Counted from the stretch's first letter, positions 9,301 through 18,058 are shown. The stretch is DNA of 64,000 bases from UBA3006 sp036746695 (GCA_036746695.1 DAIODP010000001.1:558001-622000); one strand, 5' to 3'. The notes: a model not told the origin generated them from the letters alone. Made by a program: numbers and translations.

Positions 9301-9699
9301 GTCAAAGAAGAATCGCGATTGGACGCATATCGCAGGCTTGCCGATGTCACTTCAAGCGCCGATGTTGCAGATATTCGCGCCGAATGGCTCGACCGATACG
9401 GCCCACTTCCCGAGCCGGCGCTTGCCCTCATCGGTGTTGGGCAGTTGCGTGCAGAATGCCATCGAGTTGGTTTGACCGAATTGGTTGTGGCCGATGGCCG
9501 TGCCCGAATGACGCCTGTGGTGCTGAAAGCTAGCCAGACAATGCGACTGAAGCGCATTGCGCAACACCCAGATTGGAACGAAAAATTGGGTCTACTCACC
9601 ATCACCCTGCCTCGCACATCGACAGGCAAACTGATCGAACACGAAGTAGTTCCCTATCTCATCGACTTCTTACAGCAACTCTTTGAACCAGCCAACTAG
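6319..9699 (+). CDS. mfd: Transcription-repair coupling factor
   Basis: Mfd displaces RNA polymerase stalled at DNA lesions and recruits UvrA. From ATG 6319 the protein is 1126 residues (a TTG at 6304 would add five). Order seen: UvrB-like N-terminal module ('FPAWETLPFERVSPS', then 'RRGSIIDVFPS'); CarD-like RNAP-interaction domain ('LKPGDYVVHHYHGVGKYEGM', about 458-480); RecG-type translocase with Walker A 'GDVGFGKTE' (about 611), 'DEEQRFGV' (about 709) and 'TLTATPIPRTLEMS'; second RecA lobe 'IIESGIDMPTVNTL' and 'QIRGRVGRS'; C-terminal TRCF domain. It appears full length. Confidence 0.97.
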   Translation: MLLSELALLAGQESALAALGGKNSLLACGEQARATIIAALSVRSPKTTMIVATPTGTAAQLLHDDLVQFLGASNVLTFPAWETLPFERVSPSVETMGRRLEVLWRIRGDQPPKVIIGSVRALLQKLGPDATTLEPIVVRPGEEIDADALLTRLVHGGYRREELVEHRGEVARRGSIIDVFPSTADTPIRIDLWGDEVDRLTQFNVNDQRSTDAIEVATIFPARELQITDEVKEMARSLVATEAWGREHWDRLSDGANFDGMESWLPWLITEELLLTDILPKDSELLLVDPKRMRTRAHDLLAEEDDLARALASTWARDADKSFPRLHAEVERLFEGASSMRAISMSLPSEALDAPTIPSTGWGPVTGDAEGTAKRIRELIADKWQVVVAAEGEGSAQRLKDVFSEHGVNVPVIIAPLHFGCSLPVSKVAIIAEADLTGRRRTHRKIKVPKRDTTSVFQDLKPGDYVVHHYHGVGKYEGMVKRSIGGSERDYLLLAYKDGDKLYVPTDHIGAVRQYIGGDSPTLHRLGGSDFARAKQRVRSAVREIAQELVVLYQRRVTAEGHAFAQDTPWQHEMEGAFPFVETPDQSKAIELTKADMERNVPMDRLVCGDVGFGKTEVAVRAVFKCIQDGKQAAVLVPTTLLATQHGNTFSDRFAGYPIRVEVLSRFLTNAQAKKVVAGLATGEVDCVIGTHRLLQESIKFKDLGLLVVDEEQRFGVSHKESMKKMKTNVDVLTLTATPIPRTLEMSLVGIRDLSLLQTPPADRQPILTYVGEEDDRVATEAIRRELLRDGQVFWVHNRVQSIEDRARELRELVPEARIAVAHGQMDEATLEQTVIDFWEGKYDVLVCTTIIESGIDMPTVNTLVVERADLLGLGQLHQIRGRVGRSGSRAYAYLFHPRGRALSEDAYERLKTIGEATELGSGFKIAMRDLEIRGAGNLLGEAQSGHIAAVGYDLYCQLVTEAVAEMKGEVVPSPVPELKLDVPSNAFLPGDYVVKEESRLDAYRRLADVTSSADVADIRAEWLDRYGPLPEPALALIGVGQLRAECHRVGLTELVVADGRARMTPVVLKASQTMRLKRIAQHPDWNEKLGLLTITLPRTSTGKLIEHEVVPYLIDFLQQLFEPAN

Positions 9700-9709
9700 G
9701 CTTGACCAA

Positions 9710-10618
9710 ATGTCACGACGCCTCAATCTCTCTGTATTTGCCGTATCCGTTGCCGCTCTTGTAACGCTCAGTGCATGTGGTTCGGCCGCAGTCAACGAGG
9801 CAATTAACGTTGAAGGCAAATCCATCTCGGATGACACGCTTGATCTGGCCATCACCCAATTGGCGGATGCGGGCCAACTTACGCTTGAAAACGGCGTTGC
9901 TTCCGGCGACACCAGCAGGTCGGTACTTGGCGCACTTTTGCGCGGCAAGGGAACCGAAATTGTTCTGGAGCAATATGGCGAAGCAATCACCGACGCCGAC
10001 CGCAAAATGGTCACCGATCAAGTAATGCAAGATGCCGGTTTCGACACGCTAGGAAAAGAACTGCAAGAACTCATCATTGAACTCAATAGCGCCGACCTTG
10101 CGCTTGCTCGGGTGAAAGCACCAAGCGAAGCCGACGTGGCAACCATGTATGAAACGGCTGCGGCTTCTGTTGGCGCACTGTGCGTGCAGCATATTTTGGT
10201 CAAGGAAGAAGCGACCACAAAAGAAGTGCTGCAAAAATTAAATGATGGAGCAACATTTAAGGCAATCGCCGGGGAATATTCCATCGAACCGAATGCCAGC
10301 GAAACTGGTGGAGTGTTGGGAAGCGTCGATGGCGACTGCATCTTGCTCACCGATTACCAAACACAATTTGACATTGATTTCGTGAAGGGTGTGTTGGCAG
10401 CAAAAACTGGCGTCGCCACAGGGCCAATCAAGTCGTCCTTCGGATACCACGTTGTGCTCATCAGGCCGTTTGAAGACGTGAAGGCATCGCTCCTCGCGCT
10501 CCTCGCAAAAACCCCTGGCGAAATGTTGCTCAACGGTTTACTTGCAACAGGCAAAATAGTTGTGGCATCCGAATACGGAATCTGGAACCCTGCCAGCGGC
10601 AAAATCGTCGCAAGCTAA
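9710..10618 (+). CDS. Lipoprotein peptidyl-prolyl isomerase (SurA/PrsA-like parvulin)
   Basis: 302 residues from ATG 9710. The N-terminus is a lipoprotein signal with lipobox LSAC (Cys about 23), so it should be lipid-anchored on the outer face of the membrane. A SurA_N-like helical region is followed by a parvulin domain (about 155-260): 'CVQHILVKEEATT', 'GGVLGSVDGDC', 'GPIKSSFGYHVVLI'. Inferred role: folding of exported proteins. It lies between mfd and mazG, a slot often holding such a lipoprotein in actinobacteria. Confidence 0.88.
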   Translation: MSRRLNLSVFAVSVAALVTLSACGSAAVNEAINVEGKSISDDTLDLAITQLADAGQLTLENGVASGDTSRSVLGALLRGKGTEIVLEQYGEAITDADRKMVTDQVMQDAGFDTLGKELQELIIELNSADLALARVKAPSEADVATMYETAAASVGALCVQHILVKEEATTKEVLQKLNDGATFKAIAGEYSIEPNASETGGVLGSVDGDCILLTDYQTQFDIDFVKGVLAAKTGVATGPIKSSFGYHVVLIRPFEDVKASLLALLAKTPGEMLLNGLLATGKIVVASEYGIWNPASGKIVAS

Positions 10619-10631
10619 CGCACGAGCCATC

Positions 10632-12098
10632 GTGACTGCCCAAATCGTCATCGTTGGTCTTGGGCCTGGTCCGCGCGACACGGTTACCGACGCCACCCTG
10701 CAAGCAATTGCACGGATAAGGACACAGTTCATTCGCACCCGTCGCCACCCAACGGCCGACTTGATGCCCACCGCAACAAGTTTCGACGACTTGTACGAAA
10801 CCTTGGACACGTTTGACGAGGTGTATTCAGCAATCACCGAACAACTTGTTGCATCGGCCATTGAGCACGGCGAAATTTTGTACGCGGTTCCCGGTTCGCC
10901 ACTGATTTTGGAGTCGAGTGTTGCTGCGTTGCGAACCGATGCCCGCGTAACAGTCTCGGTTCTACCTGCCATGAGTTTTCTGGACTTGGCTTGGGAGGCA
11001 CTTGGAATCGATCCTGTCAATGCCGGAGTGCGCCTCATTGATGGCCACCGCTTCGCCATTGAGGCGGCGGGCGAACGCGGGCCGTTACTTGTTGCGCAGA
11101 CACATGCCGACTGGGTGCTCTCCGATGTGAAATTGGCATTCGATGCAGCTACCGGCAACGAGCCAGTTGTGTTGTTGCATCATCTGGGCCTGCCCGATCA
11201 GCGCGTAGAGCACACAACGTGGCAGGAACTCGATCGCGTACTTCCCCCCGATCACCTCACCACTTTGTACATTCCGCAACTTGCACAGCCCATTGCCGGA
11301 GAGATGGTAAAGCTGCATCAACTTGCCCGCACACTTCGCGAACAATGCCCGTGGGATATCGAGCAAACCCACGACTCGCTGATCAAGCATCTGCTTGAGG
11401 AGGCGTACGAAGTGGTTGATGCGATTCAGCAATTAGACGCCGACAACCCAGACACCGACGAAGTACTGATTGAAGAACTGGGCGACTTGTTGTACCAAGT
11501 GGAATTTCATTCGACAATCGCCGAACAGCAAGGTCGGTTTACTTTCGCCGATGTTGCTCGTTCCATTCACGACAAGTTGGTTCGCCGACATCCTCATGTT
11601 TTTGGCGACACCGTGGCCACCAGCGCCGACGATGTAGTTGGCACGTGGGACGCGGTGAAGCGCGAAGAACGAAAGAACGACAACAAAAAATCAGATTCCA
11701 TTTTCAGCGGTGTCGCAAAAGCCTCCCCCGCGCTCTCGTATGCAACAAAGATTCAAAAGCGTGCGGCCGACGTAGGTTTCGATTGGCCGAACGCTGCTGG
11801 TGCATTTGAAAAGATCGCCGAAGAGTCGCAAGAGCTGCTCGAGGCCTCGGCGCTGGACGACGACAAAGCCGCCAGTATGGAATTGGGCGACTTGCTCTTC
11901 AGTGTGGTCAATTTGGCCCGCCATCTTGGCCACGATGCCGAAACGGCGCTTCGTATTGCCAGCGACAAATTCCGTGCTCGCTTCGAAATCGTGGAGACTC
12001 TTGCTGCTCAACGCAATATCGACTTGCAAACAGCAACATTGGAACTGCTCGATTCGTTGTGGGACGAAGCGAAGGCGTTTACTACTATTTCCGAATGA
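10632..12098 (+). CDS. mazG: Tetrapyrrole-methylase-like / MazG fusion (YabN type)
   Basis: 488 residues from GTG 10632. Residues 1-210 form a SAM-dependent tetrapyrrole methylase-like domain ('IVIVGLGPGPRDTVTDAT', 'YAVPGSPLILESS'). The rest is a MazG nucleoside triphosphate pyrophosphohydrolase with two all-alpha repeats: 'CPWDIEQTHDSLIKHLLEEA' with acidic metal ligands and 'EELGDLLYQVEFH', then a second 'KIAEESQELLEA' and 'SMELGDLLFSVVNLARHLG'. MazG hydrolyses non-canonical NTPs. The fusion resembles Bacillus YabN; mycobacterial MazG lacks the methylase half. The stop overlaps the eno start (ATGA). Confidence 0.93.
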   Translation: MTAQIVIVGLGPGPRDTVTDATLQAIARIRTQFIRTRRHPTADLMPTATSFDDLYETLDTFDEVYSAITEQLVASAIEHGEILYAVPGSPLILESSVAALRTDARVTVSVLPAMSFLDLAWEALGIDPVNAGVRLIDGHRFAIEAAGERGPLLVAQTHADWVLSDVKLAFDAATGNEPVVLLHHLGLPDQRVEHTTWQELDRVLPPDHLTTLYIPQLAQPIAGEMVKLHQLARTLREQCPWDIEQTHDSLIKHLLEEAYEVVDAIQQLDADNPDTDEVLIEELGDLLYQVEFHSTIAEQQGRFTFADVARSIHDKLVRRHPHVFGDTVATSADDVVGTWDAVKREERKNDNKKSDSIFSGVAKASPALSYATKIQKRAADVGFDWPNAAGAFEKIAEESQELLEASALDDDKAASMELGDLLFSVVNLARHLGHDAETALRIASDKFRARFEIVETLAAQRNIDLQTATLELLDSLWDEAKAFTTISE

Positions 12099-13372
12099 GC
12101 AATATCAGCAAAATTCTGGGCCGCGAAGTTCTCGACTCCCGCGGCAACCCAACCGTTGAAGTGGAAGTGGTGTTGTCGTCTGGTGCATTCGGCCGCGCGA
12201 TCGTGCCATCCGGTGCGTCCACGGGTGAGCACGAAGCAGCCGAGTTGCGCGACGGCGGCAAGCGCTATCGCGGCAAGGGTGTGCTTAATGCAGTTGGCAA
12301 CGTCAACACCGAGATTGCATCGGCGCTTAATGGAAAGCCTGCCGACGACCAAGGGGCAATAGATAACGCGTTGTGCGCACTGGACGGCACACAAAACAAG
12401 TCGCGCCTAGGTGCCAACGCAATCTTGGGTGTCAGCCTGGCCCTCGCCCACGCCACCGCTGCCGAGCGCAAGATGCCCCTCTATCGCTCGGTTGGCGGCA
12501 ACGATGCCTGCGTACTTCCCGTGCCAATGATGAACGTGATCAATGGCGGTGCACACGCCGACAACAACGTCGACTTGCAGGAATTTATGGTGATGCCAAT
12601 CGGTGCCTCAAGTTTTTCCGAGGCGCTGCGTTGGGGTGTCGAAACATATCAAACACTGAAATCGCTTCTTCACGACCGGAAGATGGCAACAGCAGTTGGC
12701 GACGAGGGTGGCTTTGCACCGAACTTGGCAAGCAACGAGGACGCAATCTCAATTTTGGTAGACGCAATTGAAGCCGCAGGTTTTATTCCTGGCAAGGACA
12801 TCAGCATTGCGCTCGACCCGGCGATGAGCGAGTTGTTTAAAGACGGCAAATATCACTTGGCCTCTGAAGGCAAATCGTTAACGAGCCAAGAGTTGGCCGA
12901 CTGGTGGCACATGCTCGCCAACAAATACCCAATCATTTCCATTGAAGATGGCATGGCCGAAAACGACTGGGCCGGCTGGTCGACACTCACCACCAAATTG
13001 GGAAGCAAAATTCAACTCGTTGGCGACGACCTGTTCGTGACCAACGTGCAACGGTTGCAGCAAGGAATCAGTGAACGCGCTGCAAACAGCGTGCTGATCA
13101 AGGTCAATCAGATCGGCACACTGACAGAAACGCTCGACACCATTGCACTTGCAACAAAGAATGGCTACACCAGCGTGATGAGTCATCGCAGTGGCGAAAC
13201 CGAAGACTCGACCATTGCCGACTTGGCGGTTGCTACAAACTGCGGTCAAATCAAAACCGGCGCACCGGCCAGAAGCGACCGCGTTGCAAAATACAACCAA
13301 CTACTGCGTATCGAACATGAACTTGGCTCAAAGGCCAAATTTCTTGGCGCAGACGCTCTTAACCCGCGATAA
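12095..13372 (+). CDS. eno: Enolase
   Basis: Converts 2-phosphoglycerate to phosphoenolpyruvate in glycolysis. 425 residues from ATG 12095. Seen: 'REVLDSRGNPTVEVEV', 'PSGASTGEHEA', metal ligand Asp in 'IALDPAMSEL', Glu in 'SIEDGMAENDW', Asp in 'VGDDLFVTN', catalytic Lys in 'LIKVNQIGTLTET', and signature 'SHRSGETEDSTIADLAVA'. It is followed by ftsB, as in most actinobacteria. Confidence 0.97.
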   Translation: MSNISKILGREVLDSRGNPTVEVEVVLSSGAFGRAIVPSGASTGEHEAAELRDGGKRYRGKGVLNAVGNVNTEIASALNGKPADDQGAIDNALCALDGTQNKSRLGANAILGVSLALAHATAAERKMPLYRSVGGNDACVLPVPMMNVINGGAHADNNVDLQEFMVMPIGASSFSEALRWGVETYQTLKSLLHDRKMATAVGDEGGFAPNLASNEDAISILVDAIEAAGFIPGKDISIALDPAMSELFKDGKYHLASEGKSLTSQELADWWHMLANKYPIISIEDGMAENDWAGWSTLTTKLGSKIQLVGDDLFVTNVQRLQQGISERAANSVLIKVNQIGTLTETLDTIALATKNGYTSVMSHRSGETEDSTIADLAVATNCGQIKTGAPARSDRVAKYNQLLRIEHELGSKAKFLGADALNPR

Positions 13373-13419
13373 CCAGACCGAATAGCGCTGGTTGCCACGA
13401 AACCACTTGCTTCACGCGC

Positions 13420-13425
13420 CACAAT
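13420..13425 (+). promoter_or_regulatory. Putative -10 of leaderless ftsB transcript
   Basis: CACAAT lies six bases before GTG 13432. No Shine-Dalgarno precedes the start. The spacing fits a leaderless mRNA; no good -35 is seen. Confidence 0.3.
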
Positions 13426-13431
13426 AGAGGC

Positions 13432-13866
13432 GTGGCAAATACGGATCAGCATCTTGTTCGCAATCGTTCGCTGCGCTTTGCGATCAAACCGTTTGCCGTT
13501 GCCGTCGTCATCGCTCTTGCAACCGCCCTGTTCGTTTTCCCGGTTCGCACTTGGCTCAATCAACGTGAAGCGTTAGAAGCCAAGACAGCCGAATACGCGG
13601 CGTTCGAAGACATCGTCGAAGAAATGCAAGATCAGGTGAGCAACCTGCAGTCGCCCGCTGGCCTGCGCGACGCAATTCGAACCCAACTTGGCTACCTCTA
13701 CCCAAATGAGCGACGCGTACCGATGATGGATTTACCGGCACTTTCCACAACCATGCCCGAGCGTTGGCCCTACACCGTTGTCTCCACCATCTTGATGCTG
13801 CGCACGCTGGACGTGGCCACGCAAGAAGCGCGCGGCCAGATAACGCTCAACCCGCTCGCTCCTTAA
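13432..13866 (+). CDS. ftsB: Septum formation initiator FtsB/DivIC family protein
   Basis: 144 residues from GTG 13432. Layout: short cytoplasmic N-terminus, one transmembrane helix (about 20-38, 'AVAVVIALATALFVF'), a coiled coil ('REALEAKTAEYAAFEDIVEEM') and a conserved 'LRDAIRTQLGYLYPNERRV' segment typical of DivIC/FtsB. It is a bitopic divisome protein acting with FtsL and FtsQ. Eno-ftsB is conserved, but the expected next genes (DUF501, ppx) are displaced about 18 kb downstream by the Mo-hydroxylase island. Confidence 0.9.
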   Translation: MANTDQHLVRNRSLRFAIKPFAVAVVIALATALFVFPVRTWLNQREALEAKTAEYAAFEDIVEEMQDQVSNLQSPAGLRDAIRTQLGYLYPNERRVPMMDLPALSTTMPERWPYTVVSTILMLRTLDVATQEARGQITLNPLAP

Positions 13867-13924
13867 TCAGGCACTTCCAACACGCACTAACTAACCTTCT
13901 TCAAGTCAATTGATTGGAGCAGGT

Positions 13925-16213
13925 GTGGCAGGAAGCATTTTGGGTAATCGGGTCCTTCGCAAAGAGGACCCCAAATTTCTCACGACGGGCGGAATCTATG
14001 TAGACGACTTGCACGATGAACCGTTGTTGGCGGGTGCACTACATGCAACCTACGTGCGCTCCACTGTTGCCCACGCCAATATTCTTGGTATTGATGTTTC
14101 CGAAGCGCTGCTGGCCCCCGGCGTAGTTGCGATCTACACAGCCACCGATCTTGGGCTTCAACCAACGCCTGCGAAATACAACCCAACGGCACTGCGGACG
14201 TTGCTAGCAACAGAAAAGGTTCGCTACGTTGGCGAGCCGATCGCAGTCATTCTCACCGAACGCGCAGACCAAGGCGAAGATGCCGCCGAACGAGTGATTA
14301 TTGATTACGAGCCACTTGAAGTGCTGATCGATATCGAACAAGCAATGGACAGCAGCACGCTGATCTTCGAAGGTGTTGGCAGCAACATTGTGTTTGACAC
14401 CACCGCACTTGGCATGCCCGACCTCACCGGCGATGCATTGTTTGCCGACTGCGAAGTTGTTGTCCATGGTCGTTTCGTGAATCAGCGCGTAGCGCCGTGC
14501 CCACTAGAAGTGCGCGGTTCGGCAGCAATGTGGGACACAAACGGCCGACTGATCCAGTGGTTGTCCACCCAGGGAGCACAAGGGGCGCGCGACACCATCT
14601 TGGCGGCGAATGATGTACAACTTGGGCAGGCACGGATCATTACCCCCGACGTCGGCGGCGGTTTCGGCGCAAAAATCGGCGCATACCCCGAAGAAATTTT
14701 GCTGGGAAAAATCTCGGCCAAAGCCGGTCGGCCAATTCGGTGGCATGAAACACGCAGCGAGTCGATGGTTGCGCTCGGCCACGGCCGTGCGCAAATTCAG
14801 TACATCAGCATTGGTGGATCACGCGACGGAAAAGTAAGCGCCTACCAACTGAAAGTTCTGCAAGATTCGGGCGCCTGGGTAGACGTTGGCGCAATTCTTG
14901 CGCCGTTCATGACCAGGCCTATGGCCTCTGGCGTGTACGACATCCCAAAGATTGAAGTTCGCACGATTTCGGTCGTCACTAATACCACTCCAACCGTGCC
15001 ATACCGCGGCGCGGGGCGGCCAGAAGCAACGGCAGCCATCGAGCGCGCAATGGATTTGTTTGCGTTAGAAATTGGCAAGGACGCGGCCGAAGTGCGACGC
15101 ATCAACCTCATCGGCAAATTTATGGAGCCGCACACCACTGCGATTGGCCAAATCTACGACGTTGGCGATTATGAAGTTTCGCTAGATAAAGCCCTGCAGG
15201 TTGCCAACTACAAACAATTGCGCGCCGATCAGGCCGCGCGTCGTGCAAGCGGCAGCAACAAACAAATTGGCATTGGAGTCAGTGTGTACGTCGAAATTAC
15301 GGGCGGCACTACGCCTGGTGAAGTTGCAAAGATTGAAATCACTCCAGAGGGACGCGCAGTCGTGTACACCGGCACTTCCCCGCACGGCCAAGGTCATGTC
15401 ACCTCGTGGTCGATGATTGCATCCGAACAAACGGGCATCGACATGAACGACATCGATGTTGTCTGGGGCGATACCGATTTGATTCCCGTTGGCGGCGGCA
15501 CCATGGGTTCGCGCTCGCTGCAACAAGGCGGCGCTGCCGTGCATGTTGCCGCAATCGAATTAGTCGAGCAGGCACGCAAACATGCGGCACGGCTGCTGGA
15601 AGCAAACGAAGCCGACGTGGTATTCGACAAAGACAACACGGCGTTCCACGTTGCGGGAACCCCAGCAGTTGCAAAAACGTGGGCCGATCTATCTACTGCT
15701 TTGTTGGGCGACGGCGGACTCGTGCATGAAACAACTTTTACTGCGGGCGGCCCAACATTTCCGTTCGGCGCGCACGTTTCTGTTGTCGAGGTAGATATTG
15801 AAACGGGCCGAGTGCAACTTATTCGACACGTTGCATGCGACGATGCTGGCGTTGTTCTTAACCCACTCATTTTGGATGGGCAAATCCACGGAGGCGTTGC
15901 CCAAGGTGCCGCACAAGCACTGTTGGAAGAAGTTGCCTACGATCAAGACGGCAACCCAATCACCTCCAACTTGGCCGACTACGGTTTTATCTCCGCCGCC
16001 GAATTGCCAAGTTTTGAAGTGGTGCACATGGAAACCCCGACGCCACGCAACCCACTTGGCGCAAAAGGAATTGGCGAATCGGGCACTATCGGATCGACCC
16101 CCGCAGTGCAATCTGCAGTAGTCGACGCGGTTTCACACCTAGGTGTGCGTCACATCGATATGCCAGCAACGTCAGAGCGTGTGTGGCAAGCGATTAACGC
16201 AGCGCGCAAGTAG
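13925..16213 (+). CDS. Orphan molybdenum hydroxylase large subunit (form II CoxL-like)
   Basis: 762 residues from GTG 13925, preceded by GGAG with about six bases spacing; a TTG at 13910 is possible. Xanthine-oxidase-family large subunit: N-terminal 'NRVLRKEDPKFLTTGGIYVDDL', pterin/Mo site 'PDVGGGFGAKIG', active loop 'PYRGAGRPEATAAIERAMD', 'GTSPHGQGHVTSWSMIA', 'GTMGSRSLQQGG', and the C-terminal catalytic-Glu loop 'GAKGIGESGTIGS'. The form I CODH loop AYxCSFR is absent. No small (2Fe-2S) or FAD subunit adjoins it, so it may borrow CoxS/CoxM from the operon 3 kb downstream or act in another complex. Substrate unknown. Confidence 0.9.
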   Translation: MAGSILGNRVLRKEDPKFLTTGGIYVDDLHDEPLLAGALHATYVRSTVAHANILGIDVSEALLAPGVVAIYTATDLGLQPTPAKYNPTALRTLLATEKVRYVGEPIAVILTERADQGEDAAERVIIDYEPLEVLIDIEQAMDSSTLIFEGVGSNIVFDTTALGMPDLTGDALFADCEVVVHGRFVNQRVAPCPLEVRGSAAMWDTNGRLIQWLSTQGAQGARDTILAANDVQLGQARIITPDVGGGFGAKIGAYPEEILLGKISAKAGRPIRWHETRSESMVALGHGRAQIQYISIGGSRDGKVSAYQLKVLQDSGAWVDVGAILAPFMTRPMASGVYDIPKIEVRTISVVTNTTPTVPYRGAGRPEATAAIERAMDLFALEIGKDAAEVRRINLIGKFMEPHTTAIGQIYDVGDYEVSLDKALQVANYKQLRADQAARRASGSNKQIGIGVSVYVEITGGTTPGEVAKIEITPEGRAVVYTGTSPHGQGHVTSWSMIASEQTGIDMNDIDVVWGDTDLIPVGGGTMGSRSLQQGGAAVHVAAIELVEQARKHAARLLEANEADVVFDKDNTAFHVAGTPAVAKTWADLSTALLGDGGLVHETTFTAGGPTFPFGAHVSVVEVDIETGRVQLIRHVACDDAGVVLNPLILDGQIHGGVAQGAAQALLEEVAYDQDGNPITSNLADYGFISAAELPSFEVVHMETPTPRNPLGAKGIGESGTIGSTPAVQSAVVDAVSHLGVRHIDMPATSERVWQAINAARK

Positions 16214-16256
16214 CCGAAGCACAGCTTCCAACTGCCTAATTGCAACGCAGCAGTTC

Positions 16257-16262
16257 TACAGT
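16257..16262 (+). promoter_or_regulatory. Putative -10 of leaderless ABC exporter operon
   Basis: TACAGT, six bases before ATG 16269. No Shine-Dalgarno at the usual distance, although GGGG immediately precedes the start. It fits leaderless initiation of the three-gene exporter operon. Confidence 0.35.
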
Positions 16263-16268
16263 TGGGGC

Positions 16269-17237
16269 ATGACCACATCACCATCTGCCCCATTTTCAGG
16301 CGCGCCAATCGTTGCCGAAAACCTTGTGCGTCACTTTGGCGATGTCAAGGCTGTAAACGGCATCAACCTCACCGTAAACGCTGGAGAAATCTTCGGTTTT
16401 CTTGGGCCAAACGGTGCAGGTAAAAGCACGGCGGTGCGCATGTTGACCACATTGCTTCGCCCTACTTCGGGCCGGGCAATGGTCGCTGGCTTTGATGTGG
16501 CAAAAAACCCCGACGATGTTCGCCGACGAATTGGTGTTGCGCTGCAAGATGCAGCCATCGACCCGTTGATGACCGGCACCGAACTGTTGCGACTGCAAGC
16601 AGTGTTATACGGAATACCCGCCAACAAGATGAAAGCTCGCGCAAGCGACTTGCTCGAGCGAGTTGGCCTCACCGCAGCCGCCGACCGTCGCGTTGGCACA
16701 TACTCGGGCGGCATGCGCAGGCGTTTAGATCTGGCCCTTGCACTCATCCACCAACCAACCGTGTTGTTTCTAGACGAGCCAACAACAGGTCTCGACCCAA
16801 TGAGCCGAATTTCGCTGTGGGAAGAAGTGCGCCGACTGAACAAAGAAGGCACCACCGTGATGTTGACCACTCAATATTTGGAAGAAGCAGACCAACTTGC
16901 CGATCGCATTGCAATTATCGATCAGGGCAACATCGTTCGCGAAGGAAAGCCGCAAGACTTGAAAGCAAGTATTGGCTTCCCCACCCTGCTTGTCACCGTT
17001 CCCAACGATCAATTAGACCGAGCCAAGGCGGTGCTCGCCGCATTTGGCGACATGCGCCCGACTGCAGAAGGAACACTTGGCGTGGGCTTGCGCGGCGGGG
17101 CCGAAGCAGTGACCGACGTGGTCCGCAAGATGGACGAGGCGTCGCTTCGAGTGCAGCACCTCGAACTGAACGAGCCAAGCCTTGACGACGTGTTCGCCGA
17201 GGCAACCGGCCATCGCCTCGAGGGTGCCAAAGCATGA
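16269..17237 (+). CDS. ABC exporter ATPase, DrrA-like
   Basis: 322 residues. Walker A 'GPNGAGKST', signature 'YSGGMRRRLDLA', Walker B 'LFLDEPTTGLD', and an H-loop position reading 'LTTQYLEEAD', the Gln form usual in DrrA-type ATPases. The C-terminal extension ('LRVQHLELNEPSLDDVFAEATGH') is also typical of daunorubicin-resistance ATPases. It forms an operon with two ABC-2 permeases through 4-base overlaps. It probably exports a lipid, polyketide-like or hydrophobic compound; the cargo is not predictable. It lies between the orphan coxL-like gene and coxSLM. Confidence 0.93.
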   Translation: MTTSPSAPFSGAPIVAENLVRHFGDVKAVNGINLTVNAGEIFGFLGPNGAGKSTAVRMLTTLLRPTSGRAMVAGFDVAKNPDDVRRRIGVALQDAAIDPLMTGTELLRLQAVLYGIPANKMKARASDLLERVGLTAAADRRVGTYSGGMRRRLDLALALIHQPTVLFLDEPTTGLDPMSRISLWEEVRRLNKEGTTVMLTTQYLEEADQLADRIAIIDQGNIVREGKPQDLKASIGFPTLLVTVPNDQLDRAKAVLAAFGDMRPTAEGTLGVGLRGGAEAVTDVVRKMDEASLRVQHLELNEPSLDDVFAEATGHRLEGAKA

Positions 17238-18058
17238 GTGTCCTCGCAATGAGCGACTACACCGAAGTTACGCCGCACAGTTTTGGCTTGGCGGTGCGAC
17301 AAACCGTGGCGATGGCCAAGCGCTCAACACTTGAGATTTTTCGCCAGCCGGCTCTTGTCGCACCAAGCATGATCTTCCCAATCTTCTTCGCGGCGCTTGG
17401 CGCGTCGTCGTTCGAAAAAACTACCAACCTTCCCGGGTTCCCAAAGGTTGATTCGTTCTTGCAGTTCTCTATTGCTGCAACAGTTGTGCAAGGCGTGTTG
17501 TTTGGGTCGGTCACAGGCGCGGCTGCACTAGCCACCGACATTCAGAACGGATTCTTCGATCGGTTACTGCTATCACCCACCACGCGAACAGGAATCCTGA
17601 TTGGACGTCTTGCGGGTAGCGCAATCTTTGGCGCGCTACAAGCAGCATTCTTCATCGCGGTGCTGTGGCCATTTGGCGGAACAATCGAATCTGGTTTAAC
17701 CGGCGTAGCAATCATGGTTGTGAGTGGCGGAATTGTTGCGCTTGCCATTGGTGCACTGATGTCGTCGGTTGCTATCCGAACAGGTTCTGCCGAAGCCGTG
17801 CAAGGCGCGTTTCCTCTTCTTTTCGTATTGCTCTTTTTCTCGAGCGCATTTTTCCCGCGCGAAACAATGACCGGCGCATACCGCAAGATCGCCGACTTCA
17901 ACCCCATCTCGCACTTGGTGGAAGGTATGCGCGAACTTGTGCTCAGCGGTTACACCACTTCGGCGCTGATGAAGGCAATACTCATCCCAACCGCTGTATG
18001 TATTGCCGCAATATTGTTTGCGCAAACCGAACTTCGTCGCAGATTGGCAGCCAAATGA
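17234..18058 (+). CDS. ABC-2 type permease (first)
   Basis: 274 residues from ATG 17234, overlapping the ATPase stop by four bases. About six hydrophobic segments follow an amphipathic N-terminus. The ABC-2 motif region 'EIQNGFFDRLLLSPTTR'-like (here 'DIQNGFFDRLLLSPTTR') and 'ISHLVEGMRELVLSG' near the end are typical of DrrB-type exporters. It pairs with the following permease to form a heterodimeric channel. Confidence 0.9.
   Translation: MSVLAMSDYTEVTPHSFGLAVRQTVAMAKRSTLEIFRQPALVAPSMIFPIFFAALGASSFEKTTNLPGFPKVDSFLQFSIAATVVQGVLFGSVTGAAALATDIQNGFFDRLLLSPTTRTGILIGRLAGSAIFGALQAAFFIAVLWPFGGTIESGLTGVAIMVVSGGIVALAIGALMSSVAIRTGSAEAVQGAFPLLFVLLFFSSAFFPRETMTGAYRKIADFNPISHLVEGMRELVLSGYTTSALMKAILIPTAVCIAAILFAQTELRRRLAAK

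Noticed and set aside
13375..13399. AACCAG/CTGGTT inverted repeat after eno
   Set aside because: Six pairs with an 11-base loop and no U-run; too weak for a terminator call.
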